A stretch of 64,000 nt of DNA from an uncultured Rhodopila sp. (GCF_903944925.1 NZ_CAJATU010000063.1:1-64000), one strand, 5' to 3'. Shown: positions 13,588 through 23,055, counted from the first letter of the stretch. The notes: generated by a model from the sequence alone, not told the origin. Numbers and translations: made by a program.

Positions 13588-13602
13588 GCAAAGACCGTGC
13601 CA
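13588..13602 (-). promoter_or_regulatory. -24/-12 (sigma-54) promoter of fixABCX-modD
   Basis: On the minus strand the sequence reads TGGCACGGTCTTTGC, a full match to the RpoN consensus (GG and GC doublets ten bases apart). It lies about 29 bases upstream of the fixA start, and an exact NifA box lies ~55-70 bases further upstream. Confidence 0.92.
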
Positions 13603-13655
13603 ACTAAGAAATGGCGGATTTCCGCGAGTTTGTGCGGGGGTGCGACACTTTGTCC

Positions 13656-13671
13656 TGTCGTGAAACAGACA
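13656..13671. promoter_or_regulatory. NifA upstream activator sequence for fixA
   Basis: TGT-CGTGAAACAG-ACA matches the NifA box TGT-N10-ACA exactly. It sits just past the nifW stop codon and about 55 bases upstream of the -24 element of the fixA promoter, the usual distance for a looping activator. Confidence 0.88.
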
Positions 13672-13673
13672 TG

Positions 13674-14009
13674 TCAGGCGGCTTCGTCGGGATCGGCTAT
13701 GTCGGACAATGCCACGAAGCCCATGTTGGCGGGCGCGACGGCATCCTTCAGGACCTTGAACACTCTCTCCTGCAACGGCGACGAGGTGACGAAGTCGTTG
13801 TAGGCCCGCGCCAGGGTCTCCCGGCAGGCTTCTTCAGCCGCGTCATCCGCCATGCCGGATAGCGGTTGTCCCGCCAGATACTGTCCCATGCGCCGCAGAA
13901 TGTGCAGGCGGGCAACGCGCAGCACCTCCGGGTCGTAGGGGACCTCGAGCACGTCGAAGAATTCCTCGGCCGCGGACAGGCTGCGGAGACGATCCAGCAA
14001 TCCACTCAT
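13674..14009 (-). CDS. nifW: NifW, nitrogenase-stabilising/protective protein
   Basis: A 111-residue protein matching NifW: LSAAEEFFDVLEVPYDPEVL near the N-terminus, then LHILRRMGQYL, and a C-terminal PLQERVFKVLKDA. NifW associates with the MoFe protein and is linked to protection from oxygen and P-cluster maturation. It is the last gene of the iscA-nifU-nifS-nifW unit, 12 bases after nifS. The NifA box for fixA follows its stop by 2 bases. Confidence 0.94.
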   Translation of the reverse strand: MSGLLDRLRSLSAAEEFFDVLEVPYDPEVLRVARLHILRRMGQYLAGQPLSGMADDAAEEACRETLARAYNDFVTSSPLQERVFKVLKDAVAPANMGFVALSDIADPDEAA

Positions 14010-14021
14010 GGCGTATTCTCC

Positions 14022-15218
14022 TTAGGCGTAGGTCGGTTCGAATGATGTCTTTTCCCCGGACTTCCAGAACGGGGAGAGCGAACGCAACCGTTCCACCACG
14101 CCCGGCATCACCGCCAGGACCTGATCGACATCCTCATCGGTATTATCTCGGGAAAACGAAAACCGGATGGCGCCGTGGGCTGCGGTGTATGGCACTTTCA
14201 TTGCGCGCAGGACGTGAGATGGCTCCAACGATCCGGACGTGCAGGCAGAACCGGACGAGCAGGCGATGCCTTCCTTGTTCAGCAGCAGCAGGATGCCCTC
14301 ACCCTCGATGAATTCGAACGCGATGTTGCTGGTATTGGGTAGGCGGCTTTCGGCGTCGCCGGTGACGAAGGCATTTCCGATACGCTGCAGCAAGCCTTTT
14401 TCCAGGCGGTCACGCAATGACGCGACGCGGGTCTGTTCGTCGTGCATGTGTTCAAGGGCCAGTTCCGCCGCGACACCCATACCGATGATTCCGGGTGCGT
14501 TTTCGGTGCTGGCGCGCCGGCCGCGTTCCTGGTGGCCGCCGCGCAGCAGCGGGCGCAGCCGCACGCCACGACGGACGTAGAGTGCACCGACACCTTTCGG
14601 CGCATGCAGCTTGTGTCCGGACAGCGACAACATGTCGATCTCCGACGTCTTCAGGTCCATCGGCACCTTGCCGACGGCCTGCACCGCATCGGTGTGGAAC
14701 AGCGCACCGTGGTCGTGTGCCAGATCCGCGAGTTGCTCGACCGGAAAGATCGTGCCGGTTTCGTTGTTCGCCCACATGATCGAGGCGATGGCGGTCTTCG
14801 GGCCGAGCGCCTTGCGGTAAGCGTCGATGTCGAGCCGGCCGCGGCTGTCCACCGGGGTGTAAAACACCTTGATTCCACGGTTCTTTTGCAGCCACTGGCA
14901 GAGTGCCAGGATCGCGGGGTGTTCCACCGTGGAGGTAACGATCTCGTCACGGCCGGGCTGGGTTTCCAACGCGGACAGCAGCGCGGTGTTGTCGGATTCC
15001 GTACCGCTGCCGGTGTAGACGATCTCGTGGTCGAATTCCGTTCCCAGCAGCGCCTGCAACTGGCCGCGGGCTTTTTTCAGGGCAGACCCGACCTCGGACC
15101 CGAAGGCGTGCATGGAGGACGCGTTGCCGAACTGCTCGGTGAAAAACGGCAGCATGGCACTGACGACTTTCGGATCGACGCGGGTGGTGGCGTTGTTGTC
15201 CAGATAAACCGGTCGCAT
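14022..15218 (-). CDS. nifS: NifS cysteine desulfurase
   Basis: A 398-residue PLP enzyme that supplies sulfur from cysteine for nitrogenase Fe-S clusters. It starts MRPVYLDNNATTRVDP; the ATG at 15218 is chosen because AAAGGG lies 8-9 bases upstream (a GTG at 15227 is the alternative). The PLP lysine is in SLSGHKLHAPKG, and the active-site cysteine loop is ACSSGSACTSGSLEPSHVL, as in NifS/IscS group I. It lies 15 bases after nifU, whose product is its scaffold partner. Confidence 0.96.
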   Translation of the reverse strand: MRPVYLDNNATTRVDPKVVSAMLPFFTEQFGNASSMHAFGSEVGSALKKARGQLQALLGTEFDHEIVYTGSGTESDNTALLSALETQPGRDEIVTSTVEHPAILALCQWLQKNRGIKVFYTPVDSRGRLDIDAYRKALGPKTAIASIMWANNETGTIFPVEQLADLAHDHGALFHTDAVQAVGKVPMDLKTSEIDMLSLSGHKLHAPKGVGALYVRRGVRLRPLLRGGHQERGRRASTENAPGIIGMGVAAELALEHMHDEQTRVASLRDRLEKGLLQRIGNAFVTGDAESRLPNTSNIAFEFIEGEGILLLLNKEGIACSSGSACTSGSLEPSHVLRAMKVPYTAAHGAIRFSFSRDNTDEDVDQVLAVMPGVVERLRSLSPFWKSGEKTSFEPTYA

Positions 15219-15233
15219 GAGGATCACCCTTTT

Positions 15234-16157
15234 TCAGTGGCCGGGAACGGGAATGACTTTGAGCGGGCTGCCGAGTTTGGCGATCAGCCTTTCCTGGATG
15301 CCGCCAATTGTGACGCTGGCAGCCTGGCAGCCGACGCATGCACCGGACAGCTTGACCAGGACGCGGTCGCCATCAACGTCCACGAGCTCGCAGTCGCCGC
15401 CATCGGCTTTCAGATAGGGGCGCAGCTCCTCGATCGCGGATTCGATGATGCGGATGCGTTGAAGCAACGTCAGCTCCTTTTTCGGAGCGGTACCCAGCGG
15501 GGAGGATTTCACCTTGTCACGGCGTTGCGGCAGAGCGCTGCGGGCCGGGTTGTAGGCCAGTTCGGCATCGAGATCGCCCGCGGTGACCATTTCGCTGTTG
15601 ACCCGCGTCAGCACGGCTTCAACATCTTCAACGCAGGTGCTGCAGCTTCCGGTCGCCTTGGTGAAATGTGTGACCTGCTCCATTGATGTCAGCTTGTTGA
15701 CGCGGATGGCGCGTTCCACCATGCCCTCATCCACCCCAAAGCACTTGCAGAGCAGCGCGCCTTCTTCGTGGTCATCGGACCAGGTGTCGCCCTTGTAATT
15801 GGCGATCGCTGCGCGCAGGGCTTCGTATCCCATGACGGAGCAATGCATCTTTTCCGGCGGCAGGCCGCCGAGGAAATCGGCGATGTCCTGGTTGGTCAGT
15901 TCCAGAGCGTGGCTGACGGTCTTGCCGATAATCAGTTCGGTCAAGGCAGAGGAAGATGCGATGGCGGAACCGCAGCCAAAAGTTTGGAACTTTGCGGCGA
16001 GAATGATTTCTGATTCCGGTTCGACCTTGAGCATCAGCCGCAGCGCGTCGCCACAGGAGATGGCACCGACATCGCCGATGCCGTTGGCGTCTTCAAGCAC
16101 GCCGGCATTCTTCGGGTTATAGAAATACTCTTTGACCTTGTCGGTATAATCCCACAT
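15234..16157 (-). CDS. nifU: NifU Fe-S cluster scaffold
   Basis: A 307-residue, three-domain NifU. The N-terminal IscU-like domain has its cluster cysteines in [21 protein letters not shown] and MHCSVMGYE. The central BFD-like [2Fe-2S] domain has LLCKCFGV and [10 protein letters not shown]. The C-terminal Nfu domain has [11 protein letters not shown]. It assembles clusters from NifS sulfur and passes them to NifH, NifB and other nitrogenase proteins. It lies 12 bases after the IscA-like gene and directly before nifS. Confidence 0.97.
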   Translation of the reverse strand: MWDYTDKVKEYFYNPKNAGVLEDANGIGDVGAISCGDALRLMLKVEPESEIILAAKFQTFGCGSAIASSSALTELIIGKTVSHALELTNQDIADFLGGLPPEKMHCSVMGYEALRAAIANYKGDTWSDDHEEGALLCKCFGVDEGMVERAIRVNKLTSMEQVTHFTKATGSCSTCVEDVEAVLTRVNSEMVTAGDLDAELAYNPARSALPQRRDKVKSSPLGTAPKKELTLLQRIRIIESAIEELRPYLKADGGDCELVDVDGDRVLVKLSGACVGCQAASVTIGGIQERLIAKLGSPLKVIPVPGH

Positions 16158-16169
16158 CGCGCTAATCCT

Positions 16170-16493
16170 TTAACCGAACGACTTGCCGCAGGAGCACTTC
16201 GAAGCAGCATTCGGATTTTCGAATGTGAATCCAGAAGTCTCCAGGCCAACAACGAAATCAACCGTGGTGCCCTTGATGTGCGGCTCGCTCTCTGCATCGA
16301 CGAAAACGCGAACGTCGCCATGTTCGACGACGAAATCCGTCGGCGCCGGATCGCGCACCAGGCCCATCGAGTATTTGTATCCGGCACAACCGCCGGTCTG
16401 CACCATGATGCGCAGTCCCTGAACGCCGCCGCCCTGGGCGCCGGACATTGCGGTCCGTACCGCGTTGACTGCATTGTCGGTCAGGTTGATCAT
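16170..16493 (-). CDS. Nif-specific IscA/HesB-type Fe-S assembly protein
   Basis: A 107-residue A-type carrier starting MINLTDNAVNAVRTAMS. The three conserved cysteines are in QTGGCAGYKYSMG and the C-terminal CSCGKSFG. The ATG at 16493 matches the usual IscA start; a TTG nine codons upstream would begin an atypical extension. It is the first gene of the iscA-nifU-nifS-nifW unit, behind its own sigma-54 promoter. It carries or delivers Fe-S clusters during nitrogenase maturation. Confidence 0.94.
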   Translation of the reverse strand: MINLTDNAVNAVRTAMSGAQGGGVQGLRIMVQTGGCAGYKYSMGLVRDPAPTDFVVEHGDVRVFVDAESEPHIKGTTVDFVVGLETSGFTFENPNAASKCSCGKSFG

Positions 16494-16526
16494 CGGAACC
16501 CCATCTTGCTGATGGTGCAATGCACA

Positions 16527-16541
16527 GCAAGCGGCGTGCCA
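16527..16541 (-). promoter_or_regulatory. -24/-12 (sigma-54) promoter of iscA-nifUSW
   Basis: The minus strand reads TGGCACGCCGCTTGC, a full RpoN consensus match, 34 bases upstream of the iscA ATG. An exact NifA box lies about 60 bases further upstream. Confidence 0.92.
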
Positions 16542-16598
16542 ACTTTAATGTATTGAAGTCGCTGGATTCTTTTGGCTGTTTGCGTCGGAGTTACGACG

Positions 16599-16614
16599 TG
16601 TCGCAACCCCGACA
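16599..16614. promoter_or_regulatory. NifA upstream activator sequence for iscA-nifUSW
   Basis: TGT-CGCAACCCCG-ACA is an exact TGT-N10-ACA NifA box, located between the nifQ stop and the iscA promoter, about 58 bases from the -24 element. Confidence 0.88.
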
Positions 16615-16628
16615 CAAGAAATCCTACA

Positions 16629-17246
16629 TCAGCAGCGAAGCTCAGCCTGCCTGCGCGTCTGGGCCAGAAGGCTCTCGCCGCCCTCCTCGCCGAAACAATT
16701 ATCGAAGTCATCGCACTCGGCGCAGCTTGGGGCAGCGCACAGCGTGTAGCCTTCGTCCCGGCAGATGGTCCGATAGAAGAACTTCTTCCACTTCATGTCG
16801 GAACGGTTCAACTCCGCAAGCGGTTCGAAATGCCGCATCAGCAGCCAGCCGAGTTCCTGGCGGTTGCGCAACCCGAGATCCTGCCAAAGATGGTTGGGGC
16901 GCAGGCACCGGCGCGCGATCATGTCGGCAAGCTGGTTCTGAAACGCAGAACCATGGGTCGAGCTGCGCCGCAACAGGTCCCGCAGGCAGGCCTCGTCCTC
17001 GGAAGCCGGCGAGGCGGTTTCGCCCTTCCAGCGGGCGAAAACTGTCGCTGCGTGCGGAAACAGTTCTTTCGAAAGCTCGCACAGCGCTTCGCCGTCCAGG
17101 CCAATCGTGTCGGTTGGGCGCAACCGACCGGTTTCAGCTTCCCAGAGTGCCAGCGCCAGGATCGATGCCGAAATATGGGCATCGAAACCGTCGCATCCCA
17201 TGTTGGGAATGGCCGTGAGCCAGGCGTAAACTTCAGCGGGCTGCAT
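16629..17246 (-). CDS. nifQ: NifQ, molybdenum delivery protein for FeMo-co
   Basis: A 205-residue protein with the NifQ C-terminal cysteine motif C-X4-C-X2-C-X5-C (LCAAPSCAECDDFDNCFG), preceded by MKWKKFFYRTICRDEGY. NifQ carries a Mo-Fe-S cluster and is thought to donate molybdenum to the NifEN/NifH maturation complex. It is the last gene of the long nifH operon, 12 bases after fdxB. The N-terminal ~120 residues are helical and less conserved. Confidence 0.95.
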   Translation of the reverse strand: MQPAEVYAWLTAIPNMGCDGFDAHISASILALALWEAETGRLRPTDTIGLDGEALCELSKELFPHAATVFARWKGETASPASEDEACLRDLLRRSSTHGSAFQNQLADMIARRCLRPNHLWQDLGLRNRQELGWLLMRHFEPLAELNRSDMKWKKFFYRTICRDEGYTLCAAPSCAECDDFDNCFGEEGGESLLAQTRRQAELRC

Positions 17247-17258
17247 GGTTCGATTCCG

Positions 17259-17540
17259 TTAGGTTGCTGGTCCGTGACTTTGAGCGTTGGTCGGGCAGAC
17301 CCGGGCGCAGGCGCCACAGCCAACGCAATTGCCGTCGTCTGTTACGATCATCACTTTGCGCTCGATTTCGTCGTCGTCGTCGAGATCGACGAATTCTCCG
17401 TCTTCATCGACACCGGACAGGGTCATTACGCCGCGGGCGCAGACCTTGTAGCAGCGGCCGCAGCCGATACAGACCTTGGCGTCGATCGACTGGAGGTACT
17501 GCGGGTCCCAGGCGCGGCCGTCTCGTGTTGTTTGGCTCAT
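17259..17540 (-). CDS. fdxB: FdxB, nif-specific ferredoxin III
   Basis: A 93-residue ferredoxin with two [4Fe-4S] motifs: CIGCGRCYKVC and CVGCGACARVCP. An acidic insert (GEFVDLDDDDEIERK) between them is typical of nif ferredoxin III. It is probably an electron donor for nitrogenase or its cofactor synthesis. Its start overlaps the stop of the CCE_0567-like gene by 4 bases. Confidence 0.94.
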   Translation of the reverse strand: MSQTTRDGRAWDPQYLQSIDAKVCIGCGRCYKVCARGVMTLSGVDEDGEFVDLDDDDEIERKVMIVTDDGNCVGCGACARVCPTNAQSHGPAT

Positions 17541-17737
17541 TGCGATTCCAGTTTCTTAAGTTCCGCGCGCTTGGCGGTCAGTTCAGAGAATACGGAGAAG
17601 GCTTTGGCGGAGACTTCCGGGATTTTCTCCCAGTCGTTGGGGAGTTCTTCCGACAGATCGTGCAGATCCATCTTGGCCGATGTCGCCTTGGCGGAGAGTT
17701 TTTTAAGCTCTGCCTTGAGGGTATCGATGTCGCTCAT
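17537..17737 (-). CDS. CCE_0567-family small helical nif protein
   Basis: A 66-residue, highly charged two-helix protein (LKAELKKLSAKATSAKMDLH, then LTAKRAELKKLESQ) of the CCE_0567 type, which is regularly found after nifX and the DUF269 gene. The family has been described as a small metal-binding helical protein; its role in nitrogen fixation is undefined. It is 4 bases downstream of the DUF269 gene and overlaps fdxB by 4. Confidence 0.9.
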   Translation of the reverse strand: MSDIDTLKAELKKLSAKATSAKMDLHDLSEELPNDWEKIPEVSAKAFSVFSELTAKRAELKKLESQ

Positions 17738-17741
17738 GACG

Positions 17742-18197
17742 TCACGCGCGGGCCAGTTCGGGATGGGCTTCGATCATAGCGACCGCCGCCTGCGCGGCTT
17801 TCATGCCTTCCGCGGCCAACGCGGCGAGATCTTCGAAGCCGAAACGGTGCACATCGCGGAGAGTCTTGGCGAGAACCACGAGGCTGCCTGCGATCAGCAC
17901 GACGCGGCCGAAGCCTTCGTGGCTCATTTTCATCATCGGCGTGGCAATGATCCCGGTGAGGCGTTCCACCGTCAGGCCGACTGCCTGATAAAACTTCTCG
18001 ACGCGGTCGAGCGTTTCCGGATCAGGATCGCCGATGATCGGCACCAGGCGGCGTTCCGCCTTCGTCATCAGGTAGTCCTTCAGCAGGTCCTTATCGGTCT
18101 TGCGGTCCCAGGCGCCAAACTGGTCCTCGGCGCGAATGCGGCTAACGAGGCACAGCAGGAACGGAGAGGTCATCGGGTCTTCGAGCGTGGCACTCAT
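17742..18197 (-). CDS. NifX-associated nitrogen fixation protein (DUF269)
   Basis: A 151-residue protein of the DUF269/NifX-associated family, with DPMTSPFLLCLVSRIRAEDQ at the N-terminus and GRVVLIAGSLVVLAKTLRDV in the C-terminal half. The gene consistently follows nifX in Mo-nitrogenase operons, as here with a 3-base gap. Its function is unknown; a role in FeMo-co handling is inferred from synteny. Confidence 0.93.
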   Translation of the reverse strand: MSATLEDPMTSPFLLCLVSRIRAEDQFGAWDRKTDKDLLKDYLMTKAERRLVPIIGDPDPETLDRVEKFYQAVGLTVERLTGIIATPMMKMSHEGFGRVVLIAGSLVVLAKTLRDVHRFGFEDLAALAAEGMKAAQAAVAMIEAHPELARA

Positions 18198-18200
18198 AAT

Positions 18201-18674
18201 TCAATCCTCGTCCAGAAAATCCATTGAGCGCGGGGTCTGCGCGCCCATCACTTTGCGCAGCCACGGCGGCGGGTTGCCGTTCATCATGGTTTGCACGCGG
18301 GTGATGATGCTTTCGACCGTTTCCGGCTTTGTCAGTTTCACCGGATGGATGTGTGCGCCGACGACCCTCGCTGCGGCGGGGCCGCCGATGGCGAGAACAA
18401 ACAAAAGGTGGCAGCCGGTGAGGGCCTCGACCTTGGGGCCGATCTTGTCGTCGCCTTCCTTTTGGTGGGAGCCGGACTCGTTGGACGTTTCGCCGAAGCT
18501 GACGGCTTCGATGAAACGATGCTCCGTCGGGGTCACGTCATAGATGGCGAAGCGTCGCGCGGACCCGAAATGAGCATTCATGCTCTTCAGGTCCTGGGTG
18601 GCCATCGCGATACGCAGCCGCGGTCCGGCGGCTGGCTCGGTCGGTTCAACAAGTTGCAGTCGTTGCGCCAGCAT
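18201..18674 (-). CDS. nifX: NifX, FeMo-co precursor carrier
   Basis: A 157-residue NifX. The core dinitrogenase-cofactor-binding domain includes RLRIAMATQDLKSMNAHFGS, RFAIYDVT and HLLFVLAIGGPAAARVV. The ATG at 18674 is selected because GAGGAG lies 8 bases upstream; an in-frame extension to 18731 lacks such a site. The gene overlaps the end of nifN by 29 bases. NifX binds NifB-co and the VK cluster during FeMo-co assembly on NifEN. Confidence 0.94.
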   Translation of the reverse strand: MLAQRLQLVEPTEPAAGPRLRIAMATQDLKSMNAHFGSARRFAIYDVTPTEHRFIEAVSFGETSNESGSHQKEGDDKIGPKVEALTGCHLLFVLAIGGPAAARVVGAHIHPVKLTKPETVESIITRVQTMMNGNPPPWLRKVMGAQTPRSMDFLDED

Positions 18675-20034
18675 GGCGGCTCTCCTCGACGATGGGCAGT
18701 GCATGGGAGAAATCTTCCGGCGCGTGCTCATGCAGGCCGGACAGGACGATGTTCGCGACTTCGAAGATCAGGTTGCGGGTGCCGCGATAGCCGACTGTGC
18801 AACGATGCATCGCGCCCAGTCGGTCGAAAACCGGAAAGCCGACCCGCAGCAGCGGAACGCCGAGTCGTTCGCTGGCCTGGCGTCCGTGGCTGTGTGTGAC
18901 CAGCAGATCGGCTTCGGCCGCCGCGGCACTGTCCTCCAGATCCTGCAGGTCGCCGACAACAACCCGTGCTGTCGGAACGGCTGCGAGCAGCGGCGAATTT
19001 GCCGTCGAAGCGACCGCTGTAACGATATCCGCCCCCATCGACGTGAAAAACCCCGCCAATCCCGTCAACAAATCCGGATCGGCTGCGATCGCTATGCGTT
19101 TGCCGCCGAAATAGAAATGTCCATCCAGCATCGCATCGACCAATTGGCTGCGCTGGCGGCGGAGGCGGGCAGGGGCGGGTCGCCCGGAAACCGTTGTCAG
19201 CAATGCGACAAACTCGTCGGACGGGCCTAGGCCGGTCAGGCTTGCCAGCACGGTGGATGGAACCCCCGTCTTTTCAGCCAGCAGTTCCGCCGGCGCACGC
19301 ATATGCTCACCAATGGCAACGGTGTGAAGCGCGCGGCCCATATGCGTGATCGATTCGATCGTCGAGCCGCCGAATGTGGTGGGGATGTAATGGTCAGGCA
19401 CCGTGCCATCCAGTGATCCGGATACGTCCGGCAGCACGACCGGTGTGAGGCCAAAGGACTCAGCAGTTTCCACCATCCATTCGATGTCTCCAGCAGTCTG
19501 GTGCACCCCCGGAAGGATGTTGATCTGCTGATGCAGCGATACCGCGGAACCCGGCGGTTCCACGATCCCGTCGATGATGGCGCTGACAGCCTTCGACCAG
19601 CCGTCTTCAAGCGCACCGGCAAAATCCGGGGTTTTGGCAAGCACCACGCGGACGTCCCGCAGTTCCTGGCGCCGCTCCAGGATCAGCTTCAGGTCCCCAA
19701 CGATGTCTTCGCCGCGGGTTTCCATCAGCGCGGTAGTTGCGACGCCGATAAACTTCGGCTTCATCCGCTTCGTCAGGTTGATCAGGGCTTCTTCCAGGTT
19801 GTCCGAGCCGCCCATGATCGTTGCGACCTCATCGATCGCGGTGGTCTGCATAGGGATCGCTTCCTTGGTGTGACGAACGGTCAGCACCAGCGCGAAAGAC
19901 GTGCAGCCCTGTGATCCGTGCAACAACGGCACCGAACCGGCGACGCCGAGATAGGCCAACGAAGCGCCCAGCGGCGTTGAAGCCTTCAACGGATTGGTCG
20001 AAAGGCTTTTGTGCGAATGGATGATTTCGGCCAT
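18646..20034 (-). CDS. nifN: NifN, FeMo-co scaffold subunit beta
   Basis: A 462-residue NifN. It opens MAEIIHSHKSLSTNPLKAST and has the conserved LLHGSQGCTSFA segment and the TTALMETRGEDIVGDL region. With NifE it forms the tetramer on which NifB-co is matured to FeMo-co. It lies 7 bases after nifE and overlaps nifX at its end. Length is in the usual range. Confidence 0.97.
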   Translation of the reverse strand: MAEIIHSHKSLSTNPLKASTPLGASLAYLGVAGSVPLLHGSQGCTSFALVLTVRHTKEAIPMQTTAIDEVATIMGGSDNLEEALINLTKRMKPKFIGVATTALMETRGEDIVGDLKLILERRQELRDVRVVLAKTPDFAGALEDGWSKAVSAIIDGIVEPPGSAVSLHQQINILPGVHQTAGDIEWMVETAESFGLTPVVLPDVSGSLDGTVPDHYIPTTFGGSTIESITHMGRALHTVAIGEHMRAPAELLAEKTGVPSTVLASLTGLGPSDEFVALLTTVSGRPAPARLRRQRSQLVDAMLDGHFYFGGKRIAIAADPDLLTGLAGFFTSMGADIVTAVASTANSPLLAAVPTARVVVGDLQDLEDSAAAAEADLLVTHSHGRQASERLGVPLLRVGFPVFDRLGAMHRCTVGYRGTRNLIFEVANIVLSGLHEHAPEDFSHALPIVEESRHAGATTATC

Positions 20035-20041
20035 GGCGCCC

Positions 20042-21463
20042 TCAGCAGGCGGATTCGAGAAGGCCAGCCGGCACGGTCATGTCCCAGGGCGCCGGGCGGC
20101 GGACTTCCTGCCACACAGGGTTAACGATCGCCCGATGCAGTTCCGATACCAATTCAACCATCCCGTCATAGCCGGCATACGCGGTATGACGTTCCTGGTT
20201 GATATCCAGCCACGGAGTTTTCGCCTTCAGAGCAGTGAACTGGGTGCGGCCGCCGGACAGCATGATATCGGCCTCGCCCCGCATCAGCGACGCGTACATC
20301 TCGCGCGGCGGAATGGCGTCGACCATGTGGGCATCGCCGCCCATCAGCGCCTTGATTTTGTCCTTGTCGTTGTCGGTGGATTTCCGCACGGATGTGCTGA
20401 CGATCTCCATGCCGATTTCCTGCAAAGCCGCAACGATCGACCAGGATTTCACCCCGCCGGTATACAGCAGCACCCGTTTGCCCTTCAGCGCGGCGCGATA
20501 GGGTTCGATACGAGCCCAGGCGCGGGCTTCCTCTCCGGCGATCAAGTCGTTGGTCCGCGGGATCAACGATGCATCCGCGCCGCGCTCGACCAGCATCCCC
20601 GCAATCATCCGCAGGGCGTCGGACGTGTCGGAAATTCCGTAGAACGAGCCTTCGAAATACGGGATGCCGTATTTCTGCTGCATCTTGCGGGCGACGTTGA
20701 TCAACGCTGTCGAGCAAACCATCATGTTGAGGCGGACGCGGTGCGAAGATGCAACATCGCGGAACTTCGCGTCCCCCGTGATGCAGGACTGCACCCGGAT
20801 GCCAAGCTTGTCGAACAGCGGCAGAATCTGCCAAAGCTCACCCGACAGATTGTACTCGCCGAGAATGTTGATGTCGGTGTCGGTGACGATCTCCGGTTCG
20901 ATCGTTCCGATGACATAGTCAATCAGCGCCTCGCCGGCCAGCTTGTTGCCGAGGTTCTTCGAACCCGCGAAGCCGGGCGCGTTGATCGGGATACAGGGGG
21001 TGCCGAGCTTCGCCGAGGCATGTTTGCAGACGGCTTCAATGTCGTCGCCGATAACTGCAGGCACGCAGGTGGCATAGACAAACACCGCAGGTGGATTATG
21101 GCGGGTGATCGCTTCCTTGATGGCGCGATACAACCGCTTCTCCCCGTTGCCCATGACGATATCCATTTCCGTCATGTCGGTGGTGAAGCCGGTGCGATAC
21201 AGCTTGGAACCCGAACTGGAAGCGTGACGATTGTCCCAGCCGTTGCCCTCGCAGGCCAGGGGACCGTGCACCAGGTGCACGACGTCGGTGAGAGGTTGCA
21301 GCGCGATCTTTGCGCCATCAAAAGCGCACCCGCCGGCAGCGGCGCCGGGAGTCAGCGGCTTGGAGCAGCCCTTCTTACGTTCCTTCGTATCCTTGGCAAC
21401 GTTCGTGTCGCAGCCAGGCTCATTGAACACGCCGGCGATGCGGGCCTTCAAAGCTTCGCTCAT
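20042..21463 (-). CDS. nifE: NifE, FeMo-co scaffold subunit alpha
   Basis: A 473-residue NifE. The start MSEALKARIAGVFNEPGC at 21463 is preceded by GGGAGAG; eleven upstream in-frame codons are unlikely to be used. Motifs include GAAAGGCAFDGAKIAL, HLVHGPLACEGNGWDNR, and [14 protein letters not shown]. NifE pairs with NifN as the FeMo-co assembly scaffold and is related to NifD. A GC-rich hairpin lies between nifK and this gene. Confidence 0.97.
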   Translation of the reverse strand: MSEALKARIAGVFNEPGCDTNVAKDTKERKKGCSKPLTPGAAAGGCAFDGAKIALQPLTDVVHLVHGPLACEGNGWDNRHASSSGSKLYRTGFTTDMTEMDIVMGNGEKRLYRAIKEAITRHNPPAVFVYATCVPAVIGDDIEAVCKHASAKLGTPCIPINAPGFAGSKNLGNKLAGEALIDYVIGTIEPEIVTDTDINILGEYNLSGELWQILPLFDKLGIRVQSCITGDAKFRDVASSHRVRLNMMVCSTALINVARKMQQKYGIPYFEGSFYGISDTSDALRMIAGMLVERGADASLIPRTNDLIAGEEARAWARIEPYRAALKGKRVLLYTGGVKSWSIVAALQEIGMEIVSTSVRKSTDNDKDKIKALMGGDAHMVDAIPPREMYASLMRGEADIMLSGGRTQFTALKAKTPWLDINQERHTAYAGYDGMVELVSELHRAIVNPVWQEVRRPAPWDMTVPAGLLESAC

Positions 21464-21484
21464 GCGGACTCTCCCGGGAAATGA

Positions 21485-21505
21485 CGGGCGGCACAAGGCC
21501 GCCCG
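21485..21505 (-). promoter_or_regulatory. Intercistronic hairpin nifK-nifE
   Basis: An 8-base-pair perfect stem (CGGGCGGC / GCCGCCCG) with a 5-base loop lies between the nifK stop and the nifE start. It has no U-run, so it more likely tunes mRNA decay or read-through than terminates. This role is inferred. Confidence 0.45.
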
Positions 21506-21516
21506 CCGTTCGTCGT

Positions 21517-23052
21517 TTAGCGCACCAGGTCGAAGGAGTAGTCGGTCTCACCTGGTTCGTTGGTCTTCAGATCGAGGACGTCGAGAATCTTGTCCAGGAT
21601 CGTTACCAACACGCGCAGTCCACCCTGATAGCCCCAGACCGGGAAGCGATGATGGTGGTGGCGATCGAAGATCGGGAAGGTCAGCCGGATCAGCGGCACA
21701 TTACAGTCTCGTTCCAGATACTTGCCGTAAGAGCTGCCAATCAGCAGATCCACCGGTTCGGTGTGGAGGATAGAGCGCAGGTGCCAAAGATCCTTGCCAG
21801 CCCACGCCTGGCATTGCGCGCCGAATGGTGACGATGCGAACAGTTCCCGCATCTGATCCGCCCATACCTTGCTGCCGTTAGTGGCCAGGCAATGACGCGG
21901 CTCGCCGCCTGTTTCCAGGATGAAACGTGCCATGCCGTAGACGAAGTCCGGATCGCCGTAGATCGCATAGGTCTTGCCGTGCAGCCAAGCCTGGCTGTCA
22001 GCCATCGCATCGATCAGACGGCCACGCTCTTTTTCCAGCGAGTCCGGGATCGGCTTGCCGCTGAGTTCCGAAATCGTGGTCAGCAGATCGTCGGTTCCGC
22101 CGATACCAAGCGGATAGTGCAGGCTGGCGGTCTTCTGGCCAAAGGTCTCAGCGTATTCCAGCGTCTTCTGCGTGCAGTATTCCTGCAACGACAGAGTCGC
22201 CTTGGCGTTGATAGCCGCCTCCGTCGCGTCCAGCGTGGTGCCGCCATCGAACATGCGGAACTCGCCGTCCGAGGGGGTATCAAACTGATCCGAAACGTCA
22301 GACAGGATCGTGTATTCCACGCCCATCTCATCCAGGATGCGCTTCAGCTCACGGTTGTTGCCAACAGCGAAGCCGTCGAAGCCCGGAATGATGTTGATCG
22401 CGGTGCCCGGTGTAGCCGTTTTGCCCTTCCAGAAGTTGTCCAGAATGCCCTTCAGCATGTTGTCGTAGCCGGTCGTGTGGCTGCCGACAAAGGCCGGGGT
22501 GTGGGCGTAGGGAACGTTGAAATCCTCAGGAACGGACTTCTTCTCTTTGGCGCCCCGAATGAACGACTGAAGATCGTCGCCGATGACTTCGGCCATGCAG
22601 GTGGTCGAAACAGCGATCATCTTCGGATTGTACAACGTATACGCGTTGGACAGACCATCGATCATGTTCTGCAGCCCGCCGAACACGGCCGCATCCTCTG
22701 TCATTGAAGAGGAAACGATCGAGGACGGCTCCTTGAAGTGCCGCGACAGATGGCTGCGGTAGTAAGCAACGCATCCTTGGCTGCCATGCACGAAGCTCAG
22801 GGTCTTTTCGAACCCGGCGGCAACGAAAACGGCACCCAGCGGCTGGCAAGCCTTGGCGGGATTGACCGTCAGGGCAGTGCGAGCCAGATTCTTCTCGCGG
22901 TAGTCCCAGCTTTTGGTCCACTCACCGACCTTCGCCGTCTCTTCGGCGGAGGGAAGGTTTTCGCCCAGGGCCTTCCGGGCCAGCATTTCCTTATACTCAG
23001 GCTCAAGGAAAAGCGGCTGGTGGTCCAGGACCTTGTCTGCGTTCTGTGGCAT
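21517..23052 (-). CDS. nifK: NifK, MoFe protein beta subunit
   Basis: A 511-residue beta subunit of Mo-nitrogenase. P-cluster ligand regions are visible as [34 protein letters not shown] and [13 protein letters not shown]. Its N-terminal extension ([20 protein letters not shown]) is typical of alphaproteobacterial NifK. It starts 3 bases after nifD and shares its operon with nifH, nifD and nifE. With NifD it forms the tetramer that holds the P-clusters and FeMo-co. Confidence 0.98.
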   Translation of the reverse strand: MPQNADKVLDHQPLFLEPEYKEMLARKALGENLPSAEETAKVGEWTKSWDYREKNLARTALTVNPAKACQPLGAVFVAAGFEKTLSFVHGSQGCVAYYRSHLSRHFKEPSSIVSSSMTEDAAVFGGLQNMIDGLSNAYTLYNPKMIAVSTTCMAEVIGDDLQSFIRGAKEKKSVPEDFNVPYAHTPAFVGSHTTGYDNMLKGILDNFWKGKTATPGTAINIIPGFDGFAVGNNRELKRILDEMGVEYTILSDVSDQFDTPSDGEFRMFDGGTTLDATEAAINAKATLSLQEYCTQKTLEYAETFGQKTASLHYPLGIGGTDDLLTTISELSGKPIPDSLEKERGRLIDAMADSQAWLHGKTYAIYGDPDFVYGMARFILETGGEPRHCLATNGSKVWADQMRELFASSPFGAQCQAWAGKDLWHLRSILHTEPVDLLIGSSYGKYLERDCNVPLIRLTFPIFDRHHHHRFPVWGYQGGLRVLVTILDKILDVLDLKTNEPGETDYSFDLVR

Positions 23053-23055
23053 GGT